From NCBI GenBank assembly GCA_039811865.1, contig JBDHZK010000106.1, positions 1 through 9,621 on the forward strand: a stretch of DNA of 9,621 nucleotides, in the 5' to 3' direction. Made by a program: the position numbers and the translations under genes. Shown one piece after another: positions 1 to 6,736 of this stretch (its first letter is position 1; every line of letters starts with the position of its first letter). Source of the stretch: JBDHZK01 sp039811865. Lineage in GTDB: Bacteria > Actinomycetota > Actinomycetes > Propionibacteriales > Propionibacteriaceae. The notes under the pieces are model-generated. The model was not told the origin of the DNA and ran no database searches. It saw only the letters and a list, made by a program, of their open reading frames with translations.

Positions 1-863
1 GGGATCAGGCCCGCGAGCGCGGCGGTCTCGGCGCTCTGATAGCTCTGCTCGATCACCTTGCCCGTCTTCCACGACCGACCCTGGTACTTCAGCGTGACCG
101 TGTCGGTGGCCAGCACGGCGCGCCCCGGGCCCTTGATCAGGGGCTGGATCTGCAGGGACGTCGGCGGCTTGGCTCCGGCGGGGATCGAGATGTCCGGTAC
201 GCCGTTCTTGAGCGTAACCGTTGGCAGCCCAGCCTTGGGTGTCACCGGCGTCCCGGTCGCGAGCGGGTAGGAGGCGGCGATGATGTCGACCACGAAGATC
301 AGCGAGTCGCCAACCTGAATATCGATCTGGGCGTTGCCGCCCATCGAGTCGTACCCGTCGGCACCAGGCATCGCGATCAGCACGCGGCTGCCGACCTTCT
401 GACCCGCGAGCCCCTTCTGGAAGCCGGGGACGACTTGGGCCAGCGAGAAGGTCGCCGTCTGCTTGCGGGCGAAGCTGCTGTCGAACTCCTTGCCGGTGCG
501 GCCGTTGATGCCCACGTAGTTGATCTCTACGGTGCTGTCCTTGGCGACGGTCACGCCCGAGCCGGCGCCGATCACTCGGGTCTGCGTCTTGTCGATCGCC
601 CAGGGAGCCTTGAAGGCGACCTTTGCGCTCTTGTTGGCCACGCCCGTCACGGTCAGGGCGTCCAGGTTCTTCGACACCGGCACGGACGGCTTGGCGCTGC
701 TCGGCTTCGCGCTTCCGCTCGGGGAGGCCACCACCGAGGTCGGGCCGGCCGACGGCGACGCGTTCGTCGCCCCCTGGCAGGCGCTGAGCGAGACCACTGC
801 GGCGCTGGCCAAGGCGATCAGGGAAAGGCGAACCGGACGGGCTTTGCGGGGTCCAACGAGCAC
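1..863 (-). CDS. FKBP-type peptidyl-prolyl isomerase lipoprotein, tandem FKBP domains (3' end off window)
   Basis: Probable secreted, lipid-anchored proline isomerase that assists protein folding outside the membrane. From the GTG at 863 the protein starts with a basic stretch (MLVGPRKARPVRL), a hydrophobic segment and a lipobox LSAC with the lipidated Cys at residue 29. A Ser/Pro/Ala/Lys linker runs to about residue 65. The first FKBP domain spans about 100-200, with VEINYVG, a GKEFDSSF core, VVPGFQKGLAGQKVGSR and a GYDSMGG loop. A second, more divergent FKBP domain begins near residue 210 (DTVTLKYQGRSWKTGKV) and is cut by the window edge, so about 287 residues are visible. An in-frame GTG at 896 is also possible. 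It would add eleven residues before the signal peptide, and a purine-rich AGGAA lies too close to it to serve as a ribosome site, so I prefer 863. In Streptomyces, as I recall, secreted FKBP genes follow pafA. Here pafA lies upstream on the same strand, with one opposite-strand gene between. The family call is firm; the start is less so. Confidence 0.88.
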   Translation of the reverse strand, partial: MLVGPRKARPVRLSLIALASAAVVSLSACQGATNASPSAGPTSVVASPSGSAKPSSAKPSVPVSKNLDALTVTGVANKSAKVAFKAPWAIDKTQTRVIGAGSGVTVAKDSTVEINYVGINGRTGKEFDSSFARKQTATFSLAQVVPGFQKGLAGQKVGSRVLIAMPGADGYDSMGGNAQIDIQVGDSLIFVVDIIAASYPLATGTPVTPKAGLPTVTLKNGVPDISIPAGAKPPTSLQIQPLIKGPGRAVLATDTVTLKYQGRSWKTGKVIEQSYQSAETAALAGLI

Positions 864-875
864 CGGTCGACTGTA
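864..875 (-). promoter_or_regulatory. Candidate -10 box for a leaderless FKBP transcript
   Basis: Read on the minus strand, TACAGT (870-875) fits the actinobacterial TAnnnT -10 pattern. It ends six bases before the GTG at 863, so transcription would begin at the start codon itself. Leaderless mRNAs are common in Actinobacteria, and this would explain the lack of a Shine-Dalgarno sequence at 863. I see no convincing -35 box. The rest of the 124-bp divergent gap up to 987 shows no clear promoter for the plus-strand gene. Confidence 0.35.
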
Positions 876-987
876 CCCGAGACTCCAGGGCGGCACTTTC
901 CTGGCTCATTGGTCCTTCCTGCACCGCCCCGAGCAGCGATTCCGCGGGCCCTGGCGCCCTCGACTACGCGGCGGCGATTGACGCACC

Positions 988-1653
988 ATGGAGTCCATGA
1001 CGCTTCCCGTCGAAATGGTCACCTTCGTCGAGGGGAAGATCTACCCCGGTTACTACCAGGCCGAACAGATCGTGAAAGAAGCGCAGATTTGGTTCGAGGA
1101 AGAAGGGTTCGCGACGGCGGAGGTGGCGGGCCTGGTAAGGCGACTCTGGACCGCCCGTGCGAGAGCCGTTGCCGCCCACGCCGACGTTGACGACAGCCCC
1201 AGGGTGCGGGCGGCCTTTCAGGCGCTTCAGGGCGAGGGCGTCCTCGTCCGGGAGAACTTCTCCTGCTGCCAGAACTGTGCCGTCGCGGAGATCCACGACG
1301 AGGCCACGCCAACAGATCCGGACGACCCGGACAGCTTCCCCAAGGAATGGGGATACGCGTTCTTCCACCAACAAGACGCCGAGCAACTCGCGGTCGACCC
1401 CACCGACCTCTACCTCGCATACGGCCCGTTGGGCCCCTTGCCGAGGTGGTCAGCCGAGCAGGTCGAGCGGCTGCTCAGCGAGGACTGCCCCGAACAGGAG
1501 CGAGCCGACGCCTGGGACGAGGCACAACTTGTCGTCGGCGACACGGTCGTCGACGCCTTCCGGGCCCAGCGACTGAGCGTCGAGTGGAATCGCAACCCGC
1601 TCGAACGGATCAAAATTCGTGGATTGCGTTGGTATCCACCGCTGCCCAACTGA
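988..1653 (+). CDS. DUF6891-type protein of unknown function
   Basis: A 221-residue cytoplasmic protein with no signal peptide or membrane segment. It resembles the actinobacterial family I know as DUF6891. The recognisable part runs from about residue 70: a helix RVRAAFQALQGEGV, then NFSCCQNCAVAEI with Cys at 93, 94 and 97, then GYAFFHQQDAE, DLYLAYG, and a C-terminal stretch LSVEWNRNPLERIKI ending in LRWYPP. The Cys cluster and following acidic residues could bind a metal, but this is inference. The function is unknown. ATG 988 is used here; a second in-frame ATG at 997 has GGAG three bases upstream and cannot be excluded. The gene reads opposite to both neighbours, converging on pafA with a 48-bp gap and diverging from the FKBP gene. 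Confidence 0.8.
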   Translation: MESMTLPVEMVTFVEGKIYPGYYQAEQIVKEAQIWFEEEGFATAEVAGLVRRLWTARARAVAAHADVDDSPRVRAAFQALQGEGVLVRENFSCCQNCAVAEIHDEATPTDPDDPDSFPKEWGYAFFHQQDAEQLAVDPTDLYLAYGPLGPLPRWSAEQVERLLSEDCPEQERADAWDEAQLVVGDTVVDAFRAQRLSVEWNRNPLERIKIRGLRWYPPLPN

Positions 1654-1701
1654 GGCAGCAGCGCGGGCTCATGGCTCGATCACCGGACGCGCAAAGATGA
1701 C

Positions 1702-3171
1702 TCAGACCCCTTCGGTGCCGTGCTCCGGGGCCCGAAAGGCGCGCGGTCCGGCCCGCGGCTCGGCGCGGACGCGATCCAGCAGGGCGTCCACGCGGGCATC
1801 GGTCGCCGCGAACGGGTCGTCCAAGCCGATCGTCACGGTCCCGCCGGGCAGGTCGTGGACGGCCACGCTGGCCCAGTCGACGCCATACTCGCGATCCAGC
1901 GCCTGGACGGCGGTCAGGAAGCGACCCCGGACGCGCGCGCGGGTCGCGCCCGGCGGGGACTGCTCCGCGGCGGCCACCGCTTGCGGTGAAGTCAACCGGG
2001 ACGCCTGTCCGGACGCCTCGAGCAGGCGAAACAGCCCACGCGGACGGCCGTCCGGTGAACCACCCAGCTCGTGAAACGCGAGGTCGACCTGGGCCAGGCG
2101 CGGATCGCCGGGGCCCAGCTTGTGACGATCGGCGTAGCGGCGAAGCAGCCTGCGCTTGGCCACCCACTCGATCTCCGCGGCCACGTCGTCGGCCCGATCG
2201 GCCTCGACGGCGGCAAGCGTCCGTTCCCAAAGGTCGAATGCCGACACCTGCGCCGGTTCGTCCTCGACCGGCGCTGCCCGGGCGGCCTCCAGGTGCGCCC
2301 ATTGGATGGCCAAAGCCGTGATGGTGCGCCCGTCCGCCAAAAGCAGCGGCGCCCGACCGGTCGGGTCGGCGACGACCTGGCGCAGGGCCCCGATGGGATC
2401 GGCGAGTTCGAGGGACGCCAGCGGGTCCGGCCCGCCGCCCAGGGCGTCCTCGAGCGCGGCCAGCACGGCCCTGGTGGCGACCAGCTTCAGGCGGGTCGTG
2501 GGCTCGCTCAGGTTCGAGTCACCGGCCAGGACGTGCAACCGGCGCCACCGCGACGGGTCGGCGTGCGGCTCGTCCCGGACATTCACCAGCGGACGCGCGT
2601 GCGTGGTCGCCGAGCTGGCGACCGCCTGCAGATGCGCCGCTCGCGAACTGAGGACGAACCCGCCCGGGCCGAGCGCTCCCGCCCCGCAGATCAGCGGCCG
2701 GGTGACCAGGAACGGCACCAGCCGGTCGGCGATGCCTGGAAACGGCACCGACCGCGCGACCGAGTAGTTCTCGTGGCTGCCGTAGGCGTTGCCATGAGGA
2801 TCGGCGTTGTTCTTCAGCAGCCGGACGTCCGCCTCGAGCCCTTCGGCGGCCAAACCCTGACCCGCCAGCGCGGCCAGCCGGGTGACGATCTCGTCCCCAG
2901 CCCGATCGGCTACGACGACCTCGGCGGCGGCCAGGCACTCCGGGGTGGCGTATTCGGGGTGCGAGCCGACGTCCAGGTACAGGCGGCCGCCGTTGCGTAG
3001 AAAGGCGTTGCTGGACTTCGCCTGCGTCGCTACCGGCGCGAACAACCGCTGCGCGGCCTCTTCCACCGGCAGCCGTCGCCAGGCGGCCAGGCCTTGTTTG
3101 CGCACCCGGACACTGAGCCCGTACTCGGTCTCCAGACCTAGAATCCGCCGCCCAATGCGGTGCCCCGGCAC
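1702..3171 (-). CDS. pafA: Pup--protein ligase PafA (proteasome accessory factor A)
   Basis: ATP-dependent ligase that joins the C-terminal glutamate of Pup to substrate lysines, marking proteins for the actinobacterial proteasome (Mpa/PrcBA) in the cytoplasm. The GTG start at 3171 gives 489 residues, close to other PafA proteins (about 450-480). Diagnostic motifs are RRILGLETEYG near the N-terminus, RLYLDVGSHPEYATPE with the catalytic-base Asp at residue 67, LKNNADPHGNAYGSHENY, TRPLICGAG, VRDEPHAD and LAGDSNLSE. The C-terminal domain retains an RARVRGRF ... VDW ... DDPFAATDARVD pattern. GLETEYG and LDVGSHPE identify PafA rather than the depupylase Dop. The start lies seven bases after the rluB stop, with a weak TAGG site six bases upstream. 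A GTG at 3231 would also be open but would overlap rluB by 53 bp and add a tail unlike PafA. Close spacing suggests cotranscription with rluB. The Pup, Dop, Mpa and proteasome genes are not in this window. Confidence 0.95.
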   Translation of the reverse strand: MPGHRIGRRILGLETEYGLSVRVRKQGLAAWRRLPVEEAAQRLFAPVATQAKSSNAFLRNGGRLYLDVGSHPEYATPECLAAAEVVVADRAGDEIVTRLAALAGQGLAAEGLEADVRLLKNNADPHGNAYGSHENYSVARSVPFPGIADRLVPFLVTRPLICGAGALGPGGFVLSSRAAHLQAVASSATTHARPLVNVRDEPHADPSRWRRLHVLAGDSNLSEPTTRLKLVATRAVLAALEDALGGGPDPLASLELADPIGALRQVVADPTGRAPLLLADGRTITALAIQWAHLEAARAAPVEDEPAQVSAFDLWERTLAAVEADRADDVAAEIEWVAKRRLLRRYADRHKLGPGDPRLAQVDLAFHELGGSPDGRPRGLFRLLEASGQASRLTSPQAVAAAEQSPPGATRARVRGRFLTAVQALDREYGVDWASVAVHDLPGGTVTIGLDDPFAATDARVDALLDRVRAEPRAGPRAFRAPEHGTEGV

Positions 3172-3178
3172 GGGCAAC

Positions 3179-3955
3179 CTAAAGCTGGGTGAGGTCGAGC
3201 AGGGAGCCGAGCTCTTCGCGGGAGAGTTCACGAGTCTTGCCCGCGGCGAGCTGTCCGAGCCGGACCGGGCCGACCGCGATCCGCGTCAACTCCTTGACGG
3301 GATGCCCCACGGCCTCCAACGCCCTTCGGACGACGCGGTTGCGGCCGGAGTGCAGCGTGAGTTCGAGGAGCGTCCGGCTGGCGGCGCGATCGAGGATGCG
3401 CACCTTGTCGAACGCGATCTCCCCGTCGTCCAGCCGGACGCCCTTGCCAAGTTGCCGCAGGACGCGTCCGGCCACCACGCCCTCGACGTCGGCGACATAC
3501 ACCTTGGTCACCGCGAACGACGGGTGGGCCAGGCGGTGGGCGAAGTCGCCGTCGTTGGTCAACAGCAGCAGACCCGAGGTATCGGTGTCGAGGCGTCCGA
3601 TGTGATACAGCCGGTCCTTGCGGCGGCCCAGGTAGTGGGTGATCGTGGGCCGACCCTGCGGATCCGACATCGTGCACACCACGCCCAACGGCTTGTTGAA
3701 CGCCAGGTACGCGTGCCGCCGCGGCGGCGGGATGCGGGCCCCGTCCACGCGGATGACGTCCCGCAGCGGATCGACCCGGGTGCCTTGCTGCGTGATCACC
3801 TGACCGTTGACCTCGACCCGGCCGGCGCCGATCAGCAACTCGCTGGCCCGGCGCGACGCCAGGCCGGCCTCGGCCAGAACCTTCTGCAGCCGGACGCCGC
3901 CCGTCCCTTCCGCGCCGGAGTCCGAGCTTGCTGCCTCATCGCCGCGTGCATCCAT
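3179..3955 (-). CDS. rRNA pseudouridine synthase, RluB/RsuA family
   Basis: Cytoplasmic enzyme that converts a specific uridine of ribosomal RNA to pseudouridine. The closest match is the RluB type, which acts on 23S rRNA. The 258-residue protein has an acidic, Ser/Gly-rich N-terminal tail (about 1-20). An S4 RNA-binding domain follows at about 21-75 (VRLQKVLAEAGLASRRASE, GRVEVNG), then the catalytic domain. LAFNKPLGVVCT and the signature GRLDTDTSGLLLLTNDG carry the catalytic Asp at residue 123. The 3' half holds SGRNRVVRRALEAVGHPV, a typical RluB-family motif near the end. The ATG at 3955 has no obvious Shine-Dalgarno site, but no better start precedes the S4 domain. It lies 31 bp after the upstream small-protein gene and 7 bp before pafA. 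In many actinobacteria this enzyme sits beside scpA/scpB, so the pafA neighbourhood is unusual. The exact target nucleotide cannot be told from sequence. Confidence 0.93.
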   Translation of the reverse strand: MDARGDEAASSDSGAEGTGGVRLQKVLAEAGLASRRASELLIGAGRVEVNGQVITQQGTRVDPLRDVIRVDGARIPPPRRHAYLAFNKPLGVVCTMSDPQGRPTITHYLGRRKDRLYHIGRLDTDTSGLLLLTNDGDFAHRLAHPSFAVTKVYVADVEGVVAGRVLRQLGKGVRLDDGEIAFDKVRILDRAASRTLLELTLHSGRNRVVRRALEAVGHPVKELTRIAVGPVRLGQLAAGKTRELSREELGSLLDLTQL

Positions 3956-3986
3956 GGCGTCAATGATGGCAGGGGCCGCCGGCCGG

Positions 3987-4247
3987 CTACGAACCGCGCG
4001 TGCTGGTGCTGGGCTGGCCCTGCCCCGGGTTCACGCCGGAGGGGCCCGCTTGCCCCTGATCGGCCTTTCGCTGGCCCCGCTCACCGGCGGGGCCTTGGTG
4101 ACCTCGTTGCGACCCGGACTGGTTCGGCTGGACCTGGTTGCCCGAGTCCAGCAGGAGTCCGACTCCGCTGAGGGCCGCACCGACGGCGCTGGCCGCCGCC
4201 ACGATGCCCGCGACCCGGCGGGCGACTCCCAATGTGCGTGGATTCAT
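3987..4247 (-). CDS. Small single-pass membrane-anchored protein with T-S-T-R-G-S tail (family member A)
   Basis: An 86-residue protein of unrecognised family. It starts MNPRTLGVARRVAG, followed by one hydrophobic segment at about residues 13-33 that should act as a signal anchor or uncleaved signal peptide with the C-terminus outside. The remainder is hydrophilic and rich in Gln, Gly, Asn and Pro, including a short collagen-like run (GHQGPAGERGQ), and ends QPSTSTRGS. That ending is nearly shared with two small proteins encoded at 6437-6942, as is the R-x-V-A-G entry into the membrane segment. The start is well supported: GGAGG (4251-4255) lies three bases upstream of the ATG. The gene is first in a minus-strand run with rluB and pafA, 31 bp upstream of rluB. 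No function is known. Low-complexity tails are hard to compare, so the family claim rests on both ends of the protein. Confidence 0.72.
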   Translation of the reverse strand: MNPRTLGVARRVAGIVAAASAVGAALSGVGLLLDSGNQVQPNQSGSQRGHQGPAGERGQRKADQGQAGPSGVNPGQGQPSTSTRGS

Positions 4248-4250
4248 GAG

Positions 4251-4255
4251 CCTCC
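4251..4255 (-). promoter_or_regulatory. Shine-Dalgarno site of small protein A
   Basis: GGAGG on the minus strand, three bases before the ATG at 4247. It is the strongest ribosome-binding site in the window and supports this short, otherwise anonymous ORF as real. The rest of the 145-bp divergent gap (4248-4392) shares leader space with the plus-strand oxidoreductase; I found no convincing -35/-10 pair for either direction. Confidence 0.6.
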
Positions 4256-4392
4256 GTTCAACTGGCCGTCAGCCTTGCGCGGGACGCTGTGCGGGGGCTG
4301 TGTGCGACCTGACGAGATCCTGTCGAGGAAGTCAGCGGCCCGACCGCCTCGTTGGCTACGTTGCTGAGACTCCTCTACGCGGGCAGGTGGCG

Positions 4393-5424
4393 ATGAAGCT
4401 CTCGACGATGCTGCAGTACAGCGGCGATCCACGCGCAGCGGCCGCGCACGCCGCCGCCTTGGAGAGGGCTGGTCTGGACACGATCTGGGTCCCCGAGGCC
4501 TACGGCTTCGACTCGCCCACGCTGATGGGCTACCTGGCCGCCAAGACCGAGCGAGTCGAGATCGGCTCGGCGATCCTGAACGTCTACTCCCGGACGCCGG
4601 CGACGCTCGCCCAAACGGCGGCCGGCTTGGACAACGTCTCCCAGGGTCGGGCGATCCTGGGCCTGGGCGCCAGCGGACCGCAGGTAGTGGAGGGCTGGCA
4701 CGGGCTGGCGTACACCCGGCCGGTGACCAGGACGCGAGAGGTCGTCGACGTCGTCCGGGCCGCGCTGCGGCGCGAGACCCTGCGCTATCAAGGCCGGACG
4801 GTCGTCCTGCCGCTGCCGGCCGAGTTGGGGACCGGGTTGGGCCGTCCGCTGAAGCTGCTCACCCGCCCGGTCCGGCCGCAGGTGCCGATCTATGTCGCCG
4901 CGTTGGGCGAGCCCGGCGTCCGGGGCGCGGCACAGTACGCCGACGGCTGGCTGCCGTTCCTGTTCTCACCCGAGGGGGCGCAAGCCGTCTGGGGAGCGGC
5001 GCTGGCACAGGGGCTGGCCGAGCGCGACGCCGACCTGGGCCCACTTGAGATCTCCGCCGGTGGACTGGTCGCGATCGGCGAGGACGTGTTGCCGCTGCTC
5101 GACCTGGCTAGGCCGATGTTCGCGCTCTACATCGGCGGCATGGGCGCGCGGTCGAAGAACTTCTACAACGAACTGGTCCGCCGCTACGGCTACGAGGCCG
5201 ACGCGGCCCGCGTCCAAGAGCTCTACCTGGACGGTCACAAGCGCGACGCCGCGGCGGCCGTCCCGCTCGAACTGCTGGAGCGCTGCAACCTGGTCGGCCC
5301 GGCGTCCTATGTACGCGAACGGATCGCCGCCTTCGCCGAGGCCGGCGTGACCAACCTTCAAGTCACCCCGGTGGGCGGCGACGCGGCCGCGCTCGTCCGC
5401 CAAGTCAAGGAATGGGTGGGCTAA
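4393..5424 (+). CDS. LLM-class (luciferase-like) oxidoreductase, probably F420-dependent
   Basis: A 343-residue TIM-barrel enzyme of the bacterial luciferase-like superfamily, in which actinobacterial members usually use coenzyme F420. It starts MKLSTMLQYSG and contains AGLDTIWVPEAYGFD, VEIGSAILNVYSRTPA, GRAILGLGASGPQVVEGWHG, RTREVVDVVRAAL, VPIYVAALGEPGVRGAAQYADGWLP and a C-terminal CNLVGPASYVRERIAAFAEAGV. The pattern resembles Mycobacterium tuberculosis Rv3520c, itself of unknown substrate. No signal peptide is present, so it should be cytoplasmic. The ATG at 4393 is preceded by AGGTGG, and the luciferase fold begins at once, so this start is favoured over upstream in-frame codons. The gene stands alone on the plus strand between two minus-strand runs and converges on apbE. 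The substrate cannot be inferred, and F420 use rather than FMN is by family analogy. Confidence 0.92.
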   Translation: MKLSTMLQYSGDPRAAAAHAAALERAGLDTIWVPEAYGFDSPTLMGYLAAKTERVEIGSAILNVYSRTPATLAQTAAGLDNVSQGRAILGLGASGPQVVEGWHGLAYTRPVTRTREVVDVVRAALRRETLRYQGRTVVLPLPAELGTGLGRPLKLLTRPVRPQVPIYVAALGEPGVRGAAQYADGWLPFLFSPEGAQAVWGAALAQGLAERDADLGPLEISAGGLVAIGEDVLPLLDLARPMFALYIGGMGARSKNFYNELVRRYGYEADAARVQELYLDGHKRDAAAAVPLELLERCNLVGPASYVRERIAAFAEAGVTNLQVTPVGGDAAALVRQVKEWVG

Positions 5425-5445
5425 CCGCACGAGATTGCCATCGAA

Positions 5446-5472
5446 GGGCCATGCCCGGTCGTTCCGGGGCCC
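5446..5472. terminator. Hairpin between convergent genes, probable bidirectional terminator
   Basis: In the 50-bp gap between the oxidoreductase stop (5424) and the apbE stop (5475), the inner stem CCCGG/CCCGG-complement (5454-5458 with 5464-5468) closes a five-base loop TCGTT. An outer GGGC/GCCC stem (5446-5449 with 5469-5472) extends it, with a four-base bulge on one side. No U-tract follows, which is common for actinobacterial terminators. Position and structure suit termination in both directions. Confidence 0.5.
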
Positions 5473-5474
5473 AA

Positions 5475-6437
5475 TCATCCCTTCGTCGGTAGATCCGTGC
5501 ACATCCCGACCGCACCGCTTTCCGGCCACCCGCCGACGTACACGGTCTCGCCAAGGTCGCGGTCCAACCGAGCCGGGACGCCACGCGCCTCGAGCCAGGC
5601 CGGTGCGTCCTCGCCGAGCACGATCGCCGCGGTGGAGGCGGCGTTCGCGGCCAACGCCGTGGGCGCGGCGCAGGTCACCTGGGCCCAGACCGCGGGCGCC
5701 GTCTTGCCGGTGCGGGGGTCGACGATGTGGTGTGCCAGGCCCGCATCGGTCAGCCAGGTGCGGTGTTTGGTCGAGGATGTGGCGAACCCCTGGCTCGTCC
5801 CCGCCACCACCTGCAGGACGCGCCCGGAACGATCCTCGACGCCGATCTGCCACGGCTGCGGCGCTCCCGTCGGCCCGAGCGGCAGGTCGCCGGCGATGGC
5901 GATGTCCCCGCCCAGATTGACCAGGAAGCCGCCGGACAGGCGTCCGGCAAGTTCCGCGGCGATCAGGTCGGCGGCGTGCGCCTTAGCGGTCGCGCCCAAG
6001 TCGAGCACGCACCCGCGCGGGGTGCCCAGCAAGCCGGTCGAGTCCAGGGTGACCCGACGCCATCCTGGAGAGGCCACCACGACCGTGGCGTGGCCCGACC
6101 GGGCCCGGACGACGTCCAGGTCGGCGTCGTAGCCGCTGCCGATCAGGGTGGACCCGACCGTCGGATCAACCAGGCCGTCGGTATCTCGAGCTGCGTCGAG
6201 GGCGGCGCGCAGGTAGGCGATCAGGGTTCGTGATGCCATCGTGTAGGCCGCCCGCTCGGTCGAGCGTCGTGCCAATCGGCTCACTTCCGAATCCGGGCGA
6301 AAGCGCGACACGGCCAAGTCGAGAGCGGCCAGCCGCGCCTTGGTGATCTCGACCGCCCGGCCGAGCAGCGCGGGCCGGGTCGCCAAGACGGTGTTCGTCG
6401 TCCCGATCGCGCGGAACGTGTCCGAGGCGATCGGCAT
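5475..6437 (-). CDS. apbE: FAD:protein FMN transferase, ApbE family
   Basis: Mg-dependent enzyme that takes FMN from FAD and links it covalently to a Ser or Thr of a target protein. It has 320 residues, normal for the family. Motifs in order: FRAIGTTNTV at the start, FRPDSEVSRL (about 46-55), GLVDPTVGSTLIGSGYD, CVLDLGATAKAHAAD (FAD-binding region), GGFLVNLGGDIAIAG, GFATSSTKHRTW, HHIVDPRTGK and AANAASTAAIVLG (metal-binding region). In the last motif an Asn occupies the position where classical ApbE proteins have a metal-binding Asp; I recall the same in other actinobacterial members. No signal peptide is visible, so the enzyme looks cytoplasmic. The ATG at 6437 overlaps the upstream gene's TGA and has GGGGG five bases upstream, so translation is coupled. 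No protein with the classical FMN-binding acceptor domain is encoded in the window; its operon partners are two tiny membrane-anchored proteins. Confidence 0.94.
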   Translation of the reverse strand: MPIASDTFRAIGTTNTVLATRPALLGRAVEITKARLAALDLAVSRFRPDSEVSRLARRSTERAAYTMASRTLIAYLRAALDAARDTDGLVDPTVGSTLIGSGYDADLDVVRARSGHATVVVASPGWRRVTLDSTGLLGTPRGCVLDLGATAKAHAADLIAAELAGRLSGGFLVNLGGDIAIAGDLPLGPTGAPQPWQIGVEDRSGRVLQVVAGTSQGFATSSTKHRTWLTDAGLAHHIVDPRTGKTAPAVWAQVTCAAPTALAANAASTAAIVLGEDAPAWLEARGVPARLDRDLGETVYVGGWPESGAVGMCTDLPTKG

Positions 6438-6736
6438 CACGACCCCCGGGTGCCGGTATCGACACCACCGCCGGAGCCCGAGTCCGGGGACGTGCTGGGC
6501 GCCGCGCTCGGCACCTTGCGCAATGTGGGCGCCGGCTTGGCAGCGCTCGGCTTGGTCGGACTCGGTGTCGCCACCGTGCCGGACGAGGCGGTTTCGGTCG
6601 GCTGGGATGCAACGGCCTTGGCCGCCGCGGACGCGCTTTCGTGCCCGGCGATCCCGGCCGCCCAAAGCCCGGCCCCAAGGGCGGCTGCGGCGATCGTGCC
6701 CGCGGTCAATCGCCGGACGATTCGCGGCCTGCTCAT
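6437..6736 (-). CDS. Small single-pass membrane-anchored protein with T-G-T-R-G-S tail (family member B)
   Basis: A 99-residue protein of unrecognised family. The basic N-terminus MSRPRIVRRLTAG leads into a hydrophobic segment (about residues 11-30, Ala/Gly-rich). A long low-complexity region rich in Ser, Thr, Pro, Ala and Lys follows, then GGGVDTGTRGS at the end. Expected topology is N-in, with the tail outside the membrane; a cleavage site after the SASA region is possible. The ATG (6736) overlaps the TGA of the preceding small gene and its own TGA overlaps the apbE ATG, so all three genes are translationally coupled. The codons for its last residues (CGG GGG) also form the purine-rich ribosome site of apbE. 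The twin Arg before the hydrophobic segment is shared with member A. No domain or enzymatic motif is visible. Confidence 0.75.
   Translation of the reverse strand: MSRPRIVRRLTAGTIAAAALGAGLWAAGIAGHESASAAAKAVASQPTETASSGTVATPSPTKPSAAKPAPTLRKVPSAAPSTSPDSGSGGGVDTGTRGS

Noticed and set aside
1654..1701. Terminator between the convergent DUF6891 and pafA genes
   Set aside because: Only short, widely separated complementary stretches (GCGCG/CGCGC, CTGAG/CTCAG) are present, with no convincing stem-loop.
1702..3171. Depupylase Dop instead of PafA
   Set aside because: GLETEYG and LYLDVGSHPEYATPE are PafA signatures; Dop has a different N-terminal motif and an extra loop not seen here.
3172..3231. Upstream GTG start for pafA at 3231
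   Set aside because: It would overlap rluB by 53 bp and add residues not found in PafA proteins; the GTG at 3171 places GLETEYG where expected.
4021..4080. Collagen-like repeat in small protein A
   Set aside because: Only about four Gly-X-Y triplets occur in register, too few to call a collagen domain.
2071..4171. Long plus-strand open frames opposite pafA and rluB
   Set aside because: They lie opposite strongly conserved PafA and RluB sequences and have no recognisable motifs.
4244..4432. 62-codon minus-strand ORF ending N-G-G-S, overlapping the small protein A start in an ATGA junction
   Set aside because: Its final codons are simply the GGAGG ribosome site, it has no hydrophobic segment or T-x-T tail, and its 5' end is antisense to the oxidoreductase start.
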